Assembly: GCA_036583965.1 (NCBI GenBank)
Contig: JAZBQD010000014.1
Coordinates: 55,495,626-55,559,625 of the forward strand
Length of the DNA: 64,000 nt
Reading direction: 5' to 3'
From: Prunella strophiata
Lineage: Eukaryota > Chordata > Aves > Passeriformes > Prunellidae
The position numbers and the translations under genes are program-made. Positions 1-13,994 of this stretch are shown piece after piece. A model generated the notes under the pieces. It did not search any database, had not been told where the DNA came from, and saw nothing but the letters and a program-made list of their open reading frames with translations. Each line of letters starts with the position of its first letter. Position 1 is the stretch's first letter.

Positions 1-489
1 AGGCCTTTACAAATACTACTACTGTATCCAAGTTGTATTATTGTACTTCTCAGTACCAGAACTAATTTTAAAACTAAAACACAAGCATTGTCCTTTAAAT
101 AATATATAATATACAATAATATAATGAATAAGAAAACTTTCAAAATATAAACCAAATATGTTCCCTGTAACCTAAGCTTGAAAGTGATGTCATTTGTTAC
201 GAGAGGTTGTAACTACCTCATTCACTGCTGCACGGAATGCATCAGAAAAAAGCAAACATACACTACAAACATCCATTAAATATTGTGAAAAAAAATTGTA
301 AGGTTATAAGAGGATTTCTTGGAACTGTACACAAATAAGTAACAGACAGAAAAGTATAAAGAAGAAAAAAAAGTCAAGGGAAAAAAGACCCTTTCATAAA
401 GGAGTGGCCTTTGAGAAAAAGGTTTTTTTTAATCTGTACTTTGCTTCAGGTGAGTATTGTACATATAATTGTTATAAGTGGAGTTGATA

Positions 490-532
490 TTAATTAATGA
501 CTGCTTACCATTCAATTGAATGTTAATTAATG
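490..532. repeat. Palindrome flanked by two identical TTAATTAATG words
   Basis: TTAATTAATG occurs at 490-499 and 523-532, with the perfect palindrome CATTCAATTGAATG at 509-522 between them. TAATTA is a common homeodomain core, so a regulatory role is possible, but AT-rich sequence makes such words frequent. Confidence 0.7.
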
Positions 533-1951
533 TTTAGAAAACTCACTGTTTTACATAAACTCCTGTAATTCCTTGTCCTGATCTACAATTGTTTCAGAGG
601 TTGTTGACTACATCATTTTGAGTATGAAGACAAAAACCAGGAAGTTCAATTTCACACAGTAAACTGCTGGGAATTTTGCTTTATTTTTTCCTTACTATTA
701 TGTTGATCATTGCTGTTTCCTAATTATTGTTATAATCTATTTAGATTAGGCCTAAGAAAAGCACAACAAAAAGTTCAAATAAGAAACCTGAAAAATAGTG
801 AATGGAGCTCCAGGAGAATATCAGAAATATATTTGAGATTTCAAAAAGATAAATGAGTTCATGTCTTCATTTTTTTTTTCATTTTTTTTTTTTTTTTCAA
901 AATGTGGAGAAACAAGCTATTATAGCAACATAAATAAATGCTGAGAGAAAGTCTCTTACTGAAAGAAAACCAAATTGGAAAAAAATTTGTTAGGTCTGTT
1001 GCAGGGCAGGGGATTTTCAGTCATACAACACCCAAATGTTGCTACAGAGTATTTCAAAGAATTTGTGCTATTTTTTCCCATCATAACCTGAAGGTAATTT
1101 ATAAAATCCAGTGCTTTATATGCTGACTGACTGAAAAACTTCAGATGCATCTTTTCATGTGGCAAAAATGGTCAGATATGAAACAGTATTTGGGAACTCA
1201 GATCTGACTTCTCTGTATGTAAACCAGCTTCATCTTTCACACAACTTTATAAATTCAGGGGATGAAAGAGTTATTAGTTTGAAAAGATAAATTCTAACAC
1301 ACAAGAATACTTTGAATTATTTTGAATATATTTTCTATACACATGATAAACCCAAATGTAAATAATACCTGCAAAATGCTCTGAGACTATTTCTTACCAA
1401 ATCCCTCATAAAATATAAAAACTTGAAAACTTTTCTTTCTCTATGTCAGACTTTTGATATAAAAATGCAGTCAAAATACAGAGAACTAAGTAAAACAGAT
1501 CAAACTTTTTACACCTCAACACTCTTTAAATACCTCTCACACCGAAGTTTGTTCCTCTCTCTCTCTGCTTTGAAAGATTATTTGTTGCAAATATTGGGGG
1601 AAAAAAATATTTGAACAGGAAAACTAACTGGGAAAGACATTAACAGCCATCATGTTTTGTTAGCAAATATTAAATTTGTGCCCTAGACTCTCAAGCCATT
1701 TTACAAACATTTCATGTTAAAACATTTTTATCATTTTTATTTATATTGGGCAGATTTATATGCCAAAATTTACCAACACATATGCTTATGATCAGTCTAT
1801 GTTACACAGTAATTTAGTGATTACATCAGCTTGTTAGAATTATATGATGATGATAATTGTCAGCTCTTCCCAGTGCTGGCATTTTTGGACTATCTTTTTT
1901 ATGCTGTTCACACTTCAGGACCCAATAGTTAACATGAGAAGTTTAATATTC

Positions 1952-1972
1952 TTTTTTTTTTTTTTTTTTTTT
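1952..1972. repeat. Poly(T) tract, 21 nt
   Basis: Twenty-one T, the only plus-strand T-run above 20 in the window. Shorter T-runs lie at 870-879 and 882-897. Confidence 0.95.
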
Positions 1973-4900
1973 AAGATTTTAAAATTAGAAAATAAAATTT
2001 TAAAAAAAAGAAAACAAGAACCAAAACCTAACTTCCTGTTAGCAGAACTAGGAAAACGATTCCATGGTGATGTGAAAATGTTTCATCTTCTGAGAGCAGA
2101 CTAAGATCAACCTTGATAAATAATCTGAGCATTAAGAAACAGTGTTGTTTCTGATCCTCCTAATTAATGAAGACCAAAAACAACAACAAAGCAAATGAAA
2201 TCTGAGGTGTGCATGAGATGTTTCAAGGGCAAGACAGTCCCATGTGTGAGACAGATCCAACATAAATCTTGAAAATACCATGCATGGATGATCAAAAATT
2301 TTCTTAAGGGGTCACATCCACGTTGTATGCAGTACTCATCTGTTTCAAAAGCACTTTTGGTCAAAAAAAAAAAAAAATAAAAGAAAAGAAAACCAGCAAA
2401 TTTGCACAGATGAGCTTTCTTAGTAGGAAGGGCACATCAAGGTATCAGGATCTGATTAACTTAACTGAAAATGTGCCCTTTGCTATTACCTACTGTGGAA
2501 CTTGTGTCCTCTAACGGTCAACTCCTAATTTGGTATATCCTTAAAAATATAAAAAGAGACTATAACATCTTTGAAACTGAAATGCTTTTAAAGTGAAGTC
2601 CTAGATTCCATGAGGAACATTTTCACCTCATACTAATTCCAGGTTAAACAGCACAGATGAGCATTGGTGCACTTTAACAAAAAGATGTACACACTAGCAA
2701 CTCATCTAAGGACTTCAGACAGGCATATTTCCTTATGTGAAGGTGGGGGGGAGAAAGATTAAAATTAAATAAATTCTTGGTTTAGAACTCATGTGCCTTT
2801 TAGATAATGATTTTTCTCAGATACAGACTTCCAAGCTCCTGTGTATTTTGCAGTGCCTGAAATATCAGTGTTACCAGGGTGGTGCACGGCTCAATTATGT
2901 AGATGCAAAAATAAAATGACAATTTCAGAATGTGAAACTTGCTCTGGTCAACTGTCAGATCCTTAACTATTGGCACTGATGATAAACTTCAGACAGCTAC
3001 TATTCAAGTAATTTTGGAAGTTAAGCTTCCTTTAGTGTTCCTCAGACTGGACATATGAAATCACAACCAACTATCAAACTAGGGGAATTTCAAAGGCCAT
3101 GCTGTGGGATGTGATGTTCCATCCCAGCTGTGCAGGGTATTTACAGGAAACCCTAAGAACAAAGATCCTGATGTTGATAATTTTGATAAATTAAACTCAC
3201 ACTGAGAAAGCTAACTGGCTTCCAGTACCTGAACTCAGTGCTGACAGCTACTCTGTGTGTCTCAGAAAGAGTAGAGGTCACACAATTAGATACAGGCTGT
3301 GACTGTTCCAGATGAGCATCATACTTGTTAGTTATGTATGAAAGAAAGGACACTTACACTGGCTCCTTGTTTTCATGGGTGTAACAAAAATGGCAAAATT
3401 AAAGCCAATGCAGACTTCATGAATAAATATAAATAATGGGGGGAGACATGAAAGTCTTCCACAACCCTGCTCTGGATTGGTCACAGTCTATCTACCATAT
3501 ATGTTATTTTGGGAATAATATAAATCTGAATTTATACAGCATATATATATCTACTCTTTGAAATGCTACTAATAACTGCATTTCATAAAATATCCTCTTC
3601 CTGGCACACAGTATGCTGTACCTATCTGATAGGCTTAAAGCTGGCAGGCAGATGTTGCAGGTAACCCATATCATACCCATCTCTCTAGAGCCTGTGTGTG
3701 CAACAGCCTGCCATCTGTTTTCTGGACTCTCTGATCTCCCCCGTCTTTTAAGGCCAGCTCTATGGAGAATGGTGGCAGCAGTGGCTTGTCATCTAGTGAA
3801 CAAATATCACACCAGCTCCTCTACTTTTTTATACTCCCTGCACAATATTGCATGGTTTATTTTAATTATAAGCCACCTTGTTAATTGCATTCTATTTGTT
3901 GAGTTAAACCCATGTAACCTGAAAGTTCTCTAAAGAGATATAATAAATTTTGATTCCATAAGTATTTAGCAGTTTTCCAATTATGGCTAACATCTGACAG
4001 GGAAAAGATAACAAAGGCAAAAAAATTCGTAAGTCACACTTATGTCTCTAATCATCTTGGTAGCAAGATTTCTGCAAGTTAGATAAAAAAAGTAGTATAT
4101 TATTAAATGTAGTACTTAACAATAATAGTGATAGAAATGCTTTTGGACACTTAAAAATGTCATCTATAGAACTCTTCAGTGTACACCTGCTTTGACAATT
4201 CTACTTTATAAGGATACCTCTGTCTCATGTAAAATCTGCCTCACCAGTCTGACTTTGCTTTGATTTACTTTTAAGATCTTTATTCTATCTTACCTCTGTG
4301 CTTTGGAATAGACCACAGAAATAGAAATATTATAAATATTTCATCAATTATACATTCTATTCTTAGATTTAAATATGACATCTTAAAAGAGAAAAGCTGT
4401 TTGGGATTTACAGAGAAACCTGCTCTTGTGTCCAAATGATTGTTCTAATGCTTTTATGGACTTCAGTGTTTTCTTTCATCCCTTAACTGCAGCATGTAGA
4501 GTGGTGATTTGATCAAAACCTCTTACACAAGATATCTTATAAAGACAGATGAAGGCAGTGTCTTTTAGCAAGACAGTGGGAAGACAAATTCAAGATGGGA
4601 AACAAACAAGACAGTTAACTGTTTTACTAAGGAAACCCTTTATTTTGAGGCATGCTTAAGATTTTTATGTTCTTTTAGTTGATAATCTGTAGAATTAATT
4701 CATTTCAGACAACAACTAAAACAGGAAATCTCACACAGCTTCCAAATAAGCTTTGTTGCTTTATGATCTTAAATATTAAGTAGGGAGAAGTCAGTCAGGA
4801 ACTGATTAATTTCTTTTTAATTAAGATTAAAAAAAGCTATGAATATTGGACACAGAATATTTTATTTATCCATATTCTACTCAGCTGATAAGAAAGAGTA

Positions 4901-6396
4901 AGCTTTTTCAGTACACTAAATATAATTCTACAGGTGTCCAGAATGCACCATGAAGTAAATCAGCTTGGCTGGGATTTAGACTGTCTTGCCAAAAGCCTGC
5001 CAGTTTAACTGAATAATTCATGATGTTTTATGATGTGGAGTACTGTCCACGGAAGAGACAAACAGACTCATTTTTCTTATGTCCTGAAATTGGACTCAAA
5101 ATGGGAGGTTAAGAAGAGAGGAAAATATGGTTTTACTCTTGCATTTAAATAAGCTTCTCACCTTGTGAGAAATGCTTTATACAGCTACATGTGATCATTC
5201 ATGTCCTATGGTATAATTGCTCTGATGAAGATGTTGATGGAACTTGAAAGAATGAGAGTTTTTTGAGGAATGTTTTGTTGAAAATCAGGAGGTAAACTGT
5301 AATGAAAAAAGTGACAGAAAACAGACCAACATTTGTAACCCACTATTTTTGGATCTGTTTTCCTACCTAATTCCTATAATGGAATAGTTATAATGTTTTA
5401 GTATTAATCATTACTTGTGTTCCTAAAACCTTTCTGCAGGATATAGCAAGGATGTTTCTTGGGTAACAACCTGATTCTCAGTAATTATTTTTTTAAGTTC
5501 TATGGCAATTTGCTTTAACAAATAGCACATATTTTTGTGTCAGGCCTCTGTAACCTTTAACACATGACTACATTCAGTATGGCATTTTCTGTAGAAGAGA
5601 ATGTTAGTATAATGTCAGCAACACCAATGTTTTCATCTCCAAAGTGTTCCCATCAGAGCTATGGGGTGACTGGTACAATATCATTACTAACAAATAATTT
5701 CAAAGATGTCTGTAGCTCTAATCCACTGAAGCTGTAGGCAAATTTCACTGAGTTAAACCTCTGAAAATTCAAATATGGAATTGCATGTAGATGCAAAGCA
5801 AGATGAGAAGTAATATTTTATTTCTAAATAAATTTTTATTATACTTGTTACTTTTTTTCTTAATAACTTTCAAATAACTTACTACTACATCAGATATAGT
5901 CTTATGTGATTCAATGTCTGTGATCTTTAATGCCTTATTTATATATGCATATAGGATATTTTCCTCTGATCTGTAGGCTATTTAATGGGCAAAGCAAATA
6001 TAATAATCACAAAACCTGAAAAATACATTGATTATATGCTTTCAAAATAAAAATATTATTAATATTCCTTCCATTTTCTAAACTCCAGGGTTTGGATTTA
6101 AAAGCAAAAGATTTGTCACTTAGCAATGAAATAACCAGTTTTAAAATCTGTTTTCATACTTCTGTATTACAAAAAAATTAATGTTTTTTAACAGAAAAAG
6201 AAATTACATTAACATGATCTAAATAGATTATCCCAGATTTTTACTTTCCCATTCCTCATAAGATAAAATTACATAGGATAGAGAAATTCTTATTCAGAAT
6301 GTCACTTAAAATTTTTAATGCAACTTTAGTTTTTAACAGTGTTCAAACTGGTGTGGCTGAGACTTCTCATTCAGGTAAAAAGCAACAGACAAAAAG

Positions 6397-6641
6397 AAAT
6401 GTCCTCAAGTTGTGCCAGAGCATGTTTAGATTGGATATTAGGTAATATTTCTTCACCAAAAGGTAAAAGGGTTTCTAAGAATTGAAAGAGGCTGCTCAGG
6501 GAAGTAGTGGAGTCACCATCCCTGAAGGTATTTAAAAGACATGTAGATGTGGCAGTTATGGAAGTGGTTTAGTGTTAAGTTAATGGTTGGACTCGATGAT
6601 CTTAGACATCTTTTCAAACCTAAATTGATTTTATGATTCTA
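6397..6641 (+). mobile_element. CR1 3' end fragment (sense)
   Basis: The sequence follows a bird CR1 3' UTR in order: CCTCAAGTTGTGCCAG, TTGGATATTAGG, ATTTCTTCACC, AGGCTGCTCAGGGAAGT, GAGTCACCATCCCTGAAGG, GGTTGGACTCGATGATCTTA, and the tail TTTTATGATTCT. It is a 5'-truncated, non-coding copy of about 245 bp, moderately diverged. Confidence 0.88.
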
Positions 6642-6654
6642 CCACTGATCCTCT

Positions 6655-6735
6655 CAGTCTGGTGGTATCTGCAGACTTGACCATTTCCTCCAGAAAATTA
6701 ATAAAGGTGTTAACAAGACTGCCCACAGATATCTG
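6655..6735 (-). mobile_element. Probable old CR1 RT fragment (antisense)
   Basis: On the plus strand CTGGTGGTATCTGCAGACTTG followed by AATTAATAAAGGTGTTAACAAGACTG resembles the complement of CR1 RT around the FADDTKL and N-x-F-I-x-D-L segments. Similarity is short and diverged. It lies directly after the sense CR1 3' end at 6641 and downstream, in minus-strand order, of the ORF1 relic at 6986-7262, so both may belong to one old element. Confidence 0.45.
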
Positions 6736-6957
6736 CATTTCATGACCACATATGGTGCTCTGGTTCCTTCTGCCTATTTACCAGATTCCATGTCTTTCTG
6801 TACTTGAAGCAGATACCCATTTACTATTTTTGTCCTTTTCTGAGGTCCCTCTTCTTCACATAACTCAGAAGCATTTGCTTTTTACTCTTGATTGCTACTT
6901 CCTCACTTGTCCCCCAAATTCCTGGTTTAGAAGAATCTTGTTACCATGTTGGCCAGA

Positions 6958-7003
6958 CTGTTGACAAGGATGTTGACAAGGATATTTACTGTTGACAAGG
7001 ATG
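6958..7003. repeat. Three-copy tandem/near-tandem 13-mer
   Basis: TGTTGACAAGGAT occurs at 6959-6971, 6971-6983 and 6990-7002. The first two copies are 12 bp apart and the third is 19 bp further on. The array lies at the edge of the old CR1 ORF1 relic and looks like a local duplication. Confidence 0.85.
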
Positions 7004-7262
7004 TTCTTGCCCCACTTTCTCAGGTGGATCCTGTCTCTCTACCCTGGCGTCCTCAGTGCTCAGAGTGAATCTCATGGCCATAAAAGCCAAATCCCTGTTG
7101 TTGGCACAAGGTGTTGAGCTAGGTGTTATCCAGCAAGATTCATCTGCTTCCACCTCAGCTTTTCTTTTGTACCAGCAGGACTGAAGAGAGAACATCTGGG
7201 GCCCCAAGTCCTTCAGTCCTAGAGCTCTGTAATGATTCTCAGTGTGCTACAGCCCTTCCCTG
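6986..7262 (-). pseudogene. Old CR1-like ORF1 esterase remnant (antisense)
   Basis: On the minus strand the segment keeps the order of the CR1-like ORF1 C-terminal half: a region equal to RALGL..GAQ, then FSLQSCW, a basic stretch, a CANNRDLAF stretch where intact copies have Trp-Cys and FGFYDFG, and finally RQDPPEKVGQ where the family has D-R-I-H-L followed by the C-terminal helix. The frame shifts near the end, and the catalytic His region is degraded. Three copies of TGTTGACAAGGAT overlap its end at 6958-7003. The family call rests on recalled bird and reptile CR1 ORF1 sequences. Confidence 0.6.
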
Positions 7263-10200
7263 GCAGAGAAATTTAGAAAATCAAATGTAGAAAGTTTCCA
7301 TACCAGCTATTTTCACATTGGAGGTACCACAGTAAAGCTTTTAATAGGTAGTGATTTCTGAGACTTTCATTAGCAAGAGCAATTACCATGTGATTTTTTT
7401 TTGCCTTGCCTTTTCCATTTTTTTCCTAGCTTCTTTGAAATTACTTAAGCTGATCATAAATTACTAGGCTGTTCAGGAAATACCATTTCCACATACCAAA
7501 AGCCGTAAAACAAAAAGCTGATTAGGTTTAGTCTGGTTCAAGCCTGATTTGCTGAAGCTAACAATACTTAAATGCATACTTTCACCTCAGACTGAGTTTA
7601 CCTCAAAGCTATGAGGATATTACAATTATTTAATCCAATACTGAATTTCTGTTTGCATCATGGAATGTGATTCCATGGAGAACATATTAATTCAATTATG
7701 CAAAGAGGCTATTTCATGTTTTTTGGAAGTATGGAATTAAAGACAAAGTAAAGTAATAAAACCTGTCTCTCTGCAACTTGTCTGTAACAATCTGGTCAAG
7801 AAACCACTGGTGTTATGGTATATGTAGTTGCTTCACTGGACAATATGTGAAAAAAAACCATGAATAATAAATATTTCCTTGTAGCTTGACAAATATAAAA
7901 AAAACCTCATTTGTTTTCTCATAAGCAAAATGAATAAAAATTATCTTACAGCATATTGGACATAGAATGATTTTTTTTTTTATTCTTATAACAGGAATTC
8001 CTACTTTAACTGGGTTTTGTATCTGATGATGCCTCTGAATAGCCATTAAATTATCAGTAACATATGTTACAAAATTGTTCAGATATTTTAGTCTTCAATC
8101 ACAAAATGCAGATGGTAGGCATAAGCATTACACTAAATAGAATAAATATTAAAATGAGTAAAGATAGCACTGTACAAGTCCAATGAAATTGCTGTTTTCT
8201 CATGCAATCTATAGTAATCCTACTCTCATTTAGAAGCACAGCAATTTTTACATTCATCCCTTGTAGCTAATGCCATCAGTGGTGTGTAAAAATAATAAGC
8301 ATTGCTGTAGACTTCAAAAATAAATTGTTTAAATAGGATTTTATAATTTTTCTTATTTTTCCCAATCCTATTCTGTGTTATGGGGCACCTCTGGCAAAGG
8401 TAAGATGAGATGCATTTGGTTGAATGGCTTCAGCTGCCTTGCTGCCATTCTTGGCATTATGGTCTGCAGCAGAAGAAGCAGCAGGGTGCACTCTACTGTG
8501 TTCAAGCAGGGTAAGAGGTGAGCTGTGTGAGGAGTCTGGACAATGCCAGGAGGGGCAGCAGCATCTTGTACAAGAGGGACTTTGCTGCATTTACTGCTAC
8601 TTTGCTTGCCCCTTCCCCCAAACTCCTTTGATTTCTTCTTAACCCAGGCTACATTTCTGAAAATCTGTGAGGTTTAGGTGACATTTCAATCTACCCAATG
8701 ACTCAGTTGACTAACACAATTCTTCCTATGCCACCTAACAATATGTAGTATTAAAATCTGACATATTTTTAATCACTCATGACTAGCTGTGACAGCAAAA
8801 AAATCCTTGCCCTTGCTGTCACCTGTTTTCTAACAAACACTAAGTGTTGATACTCCATTTAGATGTTAAGGAGCTGAAACAGTATAGCAGGACATGAAAC
8901 ACACCTACTATTTTTTGGGTAACAAACCCGAATTGTGCTATGGCAGTGTTGAGCACCAGTGCTCATTACATTACTAACTGCAAGTAGTTGTTCTTCTACA
9001 CCAGCACTGAGATTTGCTAGACATAGTTTATATTCCTTCACTCTTGTTTAAATAACTCTTTGGAGAAATGAAAATGGAATATATGACTCCTGACAAGTGT
9101 ATTGAGTTGCTGTCCTGTTCTGGTATCTGCTGTTGTCAAACATTTTGTTCCAGCATCATAATATCAGTACTGGTAACCCCAGCAGCACAACGTCAGCTAC
9201 AACACACCCACATTTATCCCAGCTACTGTCATCACAACTGTTGAAAGTTACTAATCAAAAAGAATTATGTTCTGTACTCTCATGTCCTATAAACTGTCAA
9301 ACCCTAAAATCTTGAATTCTAAAGCAAAATGTAGCAGCATGAATAAAGGCTGTAAGTGCTGCACATCTACAGATATAATTTGTATGTGAAGGACTCAAGC
9401 ACAAAGCTGGCAAATACAGGTACTGTACTCACAGAAACAAATATTATATGTGATTGTGCTCTAGTAGGGTGTTAAGCTTAGTTCTTTCTCACACTTGTAC
9501 GCCCTGTGGAACAAGCCATAATTAATTTGCTACAGAAGCAATTCCAAATGTTAACTCTGTAAAAGAAAGATAAAATATGAAAAACATTAAAGAGACTGTA
9601 GCTTTTAAAATTAAGCTAGTATTATTTTATGCACTAAAAGCTCTGGTTCATTTTGACTGATTTATCTTCATAATTCATTGAGAGATTTTTATGATGTCAC
9701 AAACAACATGTCACAAACTACAAATATTGTAGTGGTATTGCAGTAATCCATATCATTGGCAAACCACAATCTGAGACAGTTACCCTGTGTTGAGATCCAC
9801 AGGAAAATGATAACATTCCTGCAGCTGACAGCCATATACAGATCTTACCATTCTTCAAAGAACACAGCATTCATCTTCATATAGAAGATGCCTTACAGGT
9901 GCCTCTTCAATCAGGAAAGTCCTACAAACTGAACAAAATTTACAGAAGCCTCAAATCTTTAAATGCTATATTTTTGCATTATTTAGCATTTATAATAGCA
10001 TTTTTTAGCCCAGTTTTTCATAACGTGGAAATAAATTATCTCATAGAATATGGTCAGCAGTCACCAGTCTGATATTTGAACCACAGCCAAAAAAAAATTC
10101 AGGAACTACTTTAAAAAGTGGTGACCAGAAAACAAGTCCCCTATGAATATTAGATTCCATAGGTTTAACAAAAGATTTATGTATCCTACTGCACAGGAAA

Positions 10201-11631
10201 TGGGATTTGCACATGGGGATCTCTTAATTACATACATCCCTAAAAAGGAAGGTTTGCTGAAGTGTAGGACTTGTCCTGGCTTTGAAAGTTTTGGTAATAA
10301 GGTTTCAGTCTATAAGGAAAGCTTATCATATACTTAGGGAGACACTGCACAGTAATTTCATTATTCATTATTTTCAAAAATCAAAATTTATTATCTTATA
10401 GAAACAGACTAACATTGCCAAGCCAGCATTTCAGCTGTAAGTCTTCTTCAAGTGACAGAACTGATAGAAGCCTTACAGGAAACAATGTTTTTATTTTATG
10501 AAAAGTTGTCATGAGGTTCCTCCGACAAAGGTCTCCTGTAACAAAACATCTGGCAGAACTGGACTTCTACAGATGAAGGCATTTGTTATCCAGTCTTTTG
10601 ATTCTGACAAAAAATTACAGGATCTTTGAAGGAAACTAAAGAAATTAAATCTTTAAAATTTATTTATGAATTTTTAAAGATAACATGAAGATAGGACTTT
10701 GGTTTTCCCCCTCTGAACTAAAAATATATTTTAAATAAAACTTCTCCCTGCTTCACTACAAAACTTAAAAGTAATAATTTAGTTTGAGGAACATTTTCTC
10801 GGACATAAACTATGTAAGAAATAAAGAATTAATTGGGAGGAAACTCTGCTGTACCACTGCCTGAAGTGCTGACTGTCAATCTTCAGGTGAGATTTTACCA
10901 CGAGCATTTCAAGAATGTGTCATGAAAACAATACATTACAACACAGAAGAAACTGCAGTGATTTTTGTCATAATGTAGAAAACTACAAGATAGCTCTGAC
11001 TGACCTTCAACAGCACACACATAGGAGTTCATGCTGTGAATGACTGGATTATCTGAACACTCAGAGGAGACTGTCCAGAACATCGGTCTTGTCTTGGACA
11101 CAGGGTTGGAACCAAAGCCAGAGAAACAGGCATGCCTGAAGAAGACTAACTGCACAGGCAACTTGTATGTAGAAAAGATGGTCTTTGGAAAAGTTATGTA
11201 AATTCTACTTGCAAAACAAGAAGTACTAAAAGTTATTACACTATGAAAGACTGAAGGAAATCTTGAAAAATAACTTTGTTACCAATCCTTTCAATCATGC
11301 CTCTAAATCCATATACTTTGCAGTTCACAGAAACAAAATGCTAGTGTTCACCTTATCATGCTTTTAGTTCTAATACATCATCAGTCCATTTCTTGTTTGC
11401 TTACTCCCTGAGCTCATATGCATCTGAGGAATGCTAACACAAACACTCTAAAAAGAATAATCCTGGTGCATATATGTGACATAATACATGCTTTTTGAAC
11501 ACCCTCATTTAACTACTACCCTTTGTAAAAGTGACTTTCTCCAACTCTACTGGTTTTCTTGTACCTTCCTCAACAAGCAATCACCATCTATTCATACTTC
11601 TCTAAAGAAGACCTAAAAATACAACTAGTCA

Positions 11632-11666
<35 letters not shown>

Positions 11667-13994
11667 TATATATCCATCAAAGAAAAAATTGCTTGAAATC
11701 CAGAAACTTAACTGTATCCTGTACAAATCATCCTCACTGCTGGAAAAATGAGGTTATGAAGGGATTTACTACCAGGATACAATAGTTGGAAGAGAATTCA
11801 TAGGACTAATATTTCCTATCTGCTATGAAATATAAGCTATTCTAATAATGCCATAATAGACTCACATTTTTTACTTCATATGTAAAATTAAGATAAGTTT
11901 ATAGGGACATGTGATTATGTTACTTTGTTAATATGGATAGCAACTGCAAAGCTAACTGTTGGGAAATTAAATTCCTTGCAAATACTTCATAGATCTACTT
12001 CTGTGAATTTCTTTCAAGCATAGCTTAAATGGAACCAAAAGGAAGCATTTGCATGTGCTGATTGACATAGAGATGGTCCTGGAGGAGTTTGTACTTGAGC
12101 ATACAAATGTGAAATAAAATCAAATTAGCATGCTAAGGAAATTAACACTAATATAAATACATTCCTGAATAGTCCCAGATAGCTAATCCCTGGGAAGAAT
12201 AACTTAAATTCTGTTTTTATTTATGAAAATGGATTCTAATAGAGTTCCACTTGCTAAAAATGTTCAGAGCCTTAGGCTATGCCTGAAGGCAGAGACACTA
12301 TTATGTACTGAGAATCTAAACTATTTCAAGTATTTCTTCTTAAAGCTACCCTAAATGGGGCAAAATTTTAATACCATATAATGAGCTTGACATTCAGTTC
12401 CATTAACTGCATATATAATGAACTAATTTCCTGTTTGAATTATTTGATAGATCTAATTAAATTACAATTTAAAATACTATTAATCTTTGCTAATCAGCAA
12501 CAGTGAATGAAGATACCTCAAAGATAATAGGTTTTATATTCTCTTACAAAGCTTCAAACAAAACTGAACTAACTTGTTCTAGCACTAATTCAGTAATGAA
12601 CATAAAAGCACTTAGCACCTAAATATCTGTAAAAGGAGTATAAATATCCAATAAGAATGAAGAATGAAACACCTATACATCTATAAAGCTGGCATTTTAC
12701 TCTAATAGAATTAAAATTCTTCTACAGATGCCAAAAATGTATAATCTAGATTTAAAAAATACAAAACACAATAAACACTAAGCCAAAAAAAGTTTTACAA
12801 TGCCAAGGAAGGAAAATTTTTTAAGAATATGAATTCCCAAACTGAACTTTTTTGCTGTCTCATCCCAAATTGTACTTTAATGTTTGACTAATCCAAAAAC
12901 TTTTTGTTTTTTATCCAAATTTATTTTTTATACAAAAACTTGCTTATTTTCTGTACAGATGATCACCAGAGAGTTGCTTTAACATGCCACACAAAACCCC
13001 AAGTAAATAAGCTGTCAAAATAACTATTTTCTTCAGCTTGTATCAAACATGACAACATGCCATCTCAGAGATATGAGGTCATAAGTAATTTTGGCTAGAA
13101 GCTCAGATTTACAGTCAATTATTTTACAGAGGCATTTAAGAGATTGTGAGATTATTTATAACTTTTTAGCTGATGGTAAAATATCCTACTGTTTTTGTGC
13201 ATATTGACTTAGAAAATCTTGACTCCTAAGAGTTTGAACTGACTCATGCTGTAACTAACAAATTGCCAGGTATAGTATTTTTACTAAGGGTAAAAGATTC
13301 TTGTAAACAAGCAGTACACATTTTTGGTGTGAATTTGCATGAACTAATACAAGATGTAAAAGGCAGCCTCAATTACATTTCCAACCACTTGATAATCACA
13401 AGTTTTCAGCTTGCAATAAATTAAAGCTTGCATTACAGAAAAAAAAACAAATGACAAGGAAAAATCTTTAAAAAATCAAAATAGTGGAAAGCAATCAGGT
13501 TAAGTGCTGGTCAACAAAGTCCACTGATTATTCTACAATAAAAATAAACTTTCCAAAAGTAATTGACTACTGACATCAGCCTAGAAAAAAGACCCAATAT
13601 ACTGATAACAATTCCCAACACAACAGAAATGTCCTTTTCCAAACAACAGTGAGTTGTTGATATTATTACTTTATGTTACATGAATAAACTTATCATAGGC
13701 ATGTTCTCTTTGCTTTTTGAATTCTTACAAAGGGGTATGGTGATGAGAAAGAATAAACTAAAAAAAAGCCAAGGACAACCTGAAGTTTAATAGTTTTACT
13801 CAGAGAAAACTGCAAAACTGTGAAACTTCTTTAGTGTTAATAAACAACACAAAATACAGATGAACAGTAATCACAATGTCCAAAGCCAGGAAACTGTGAT
13901 TCTGCAGCTTTTACTGAGCTGGAACTGTGAGGTGTATATGGTGATGTCAATACATTATTCTGAGTGGTAGAAAGAAAACTTGTGAAAGCTGCAA
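7263..13994. other. Intronic, no gene seen
   Basis: AT-rich intron with the A28(TA)n tract at 11635. The patch at 8380-8620 is GC-richer and open on both strands for about 70 codons, but it has no recognisable protein or repeat similarity. Confidence 0.55.
11635..11673. repeat. A28 tract followed by (TA)n
   Basis: Twenty-eight A run into a short TATATATATAT block. Simple repeat. Confidence 0.96.

Larger units (their letters stand above)
1..6396. other. Intronic, no gene seen
   Basis: AT-rich unique-looking intron. It holds the TAATTA-flanked palindrome near 500, T-runs near 870-897 and 1952-1972, and an A-run near 2364. The somewhat GC-richer patch at 3610-3800 matches nothing I recognise. 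Confidence 0.6.
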
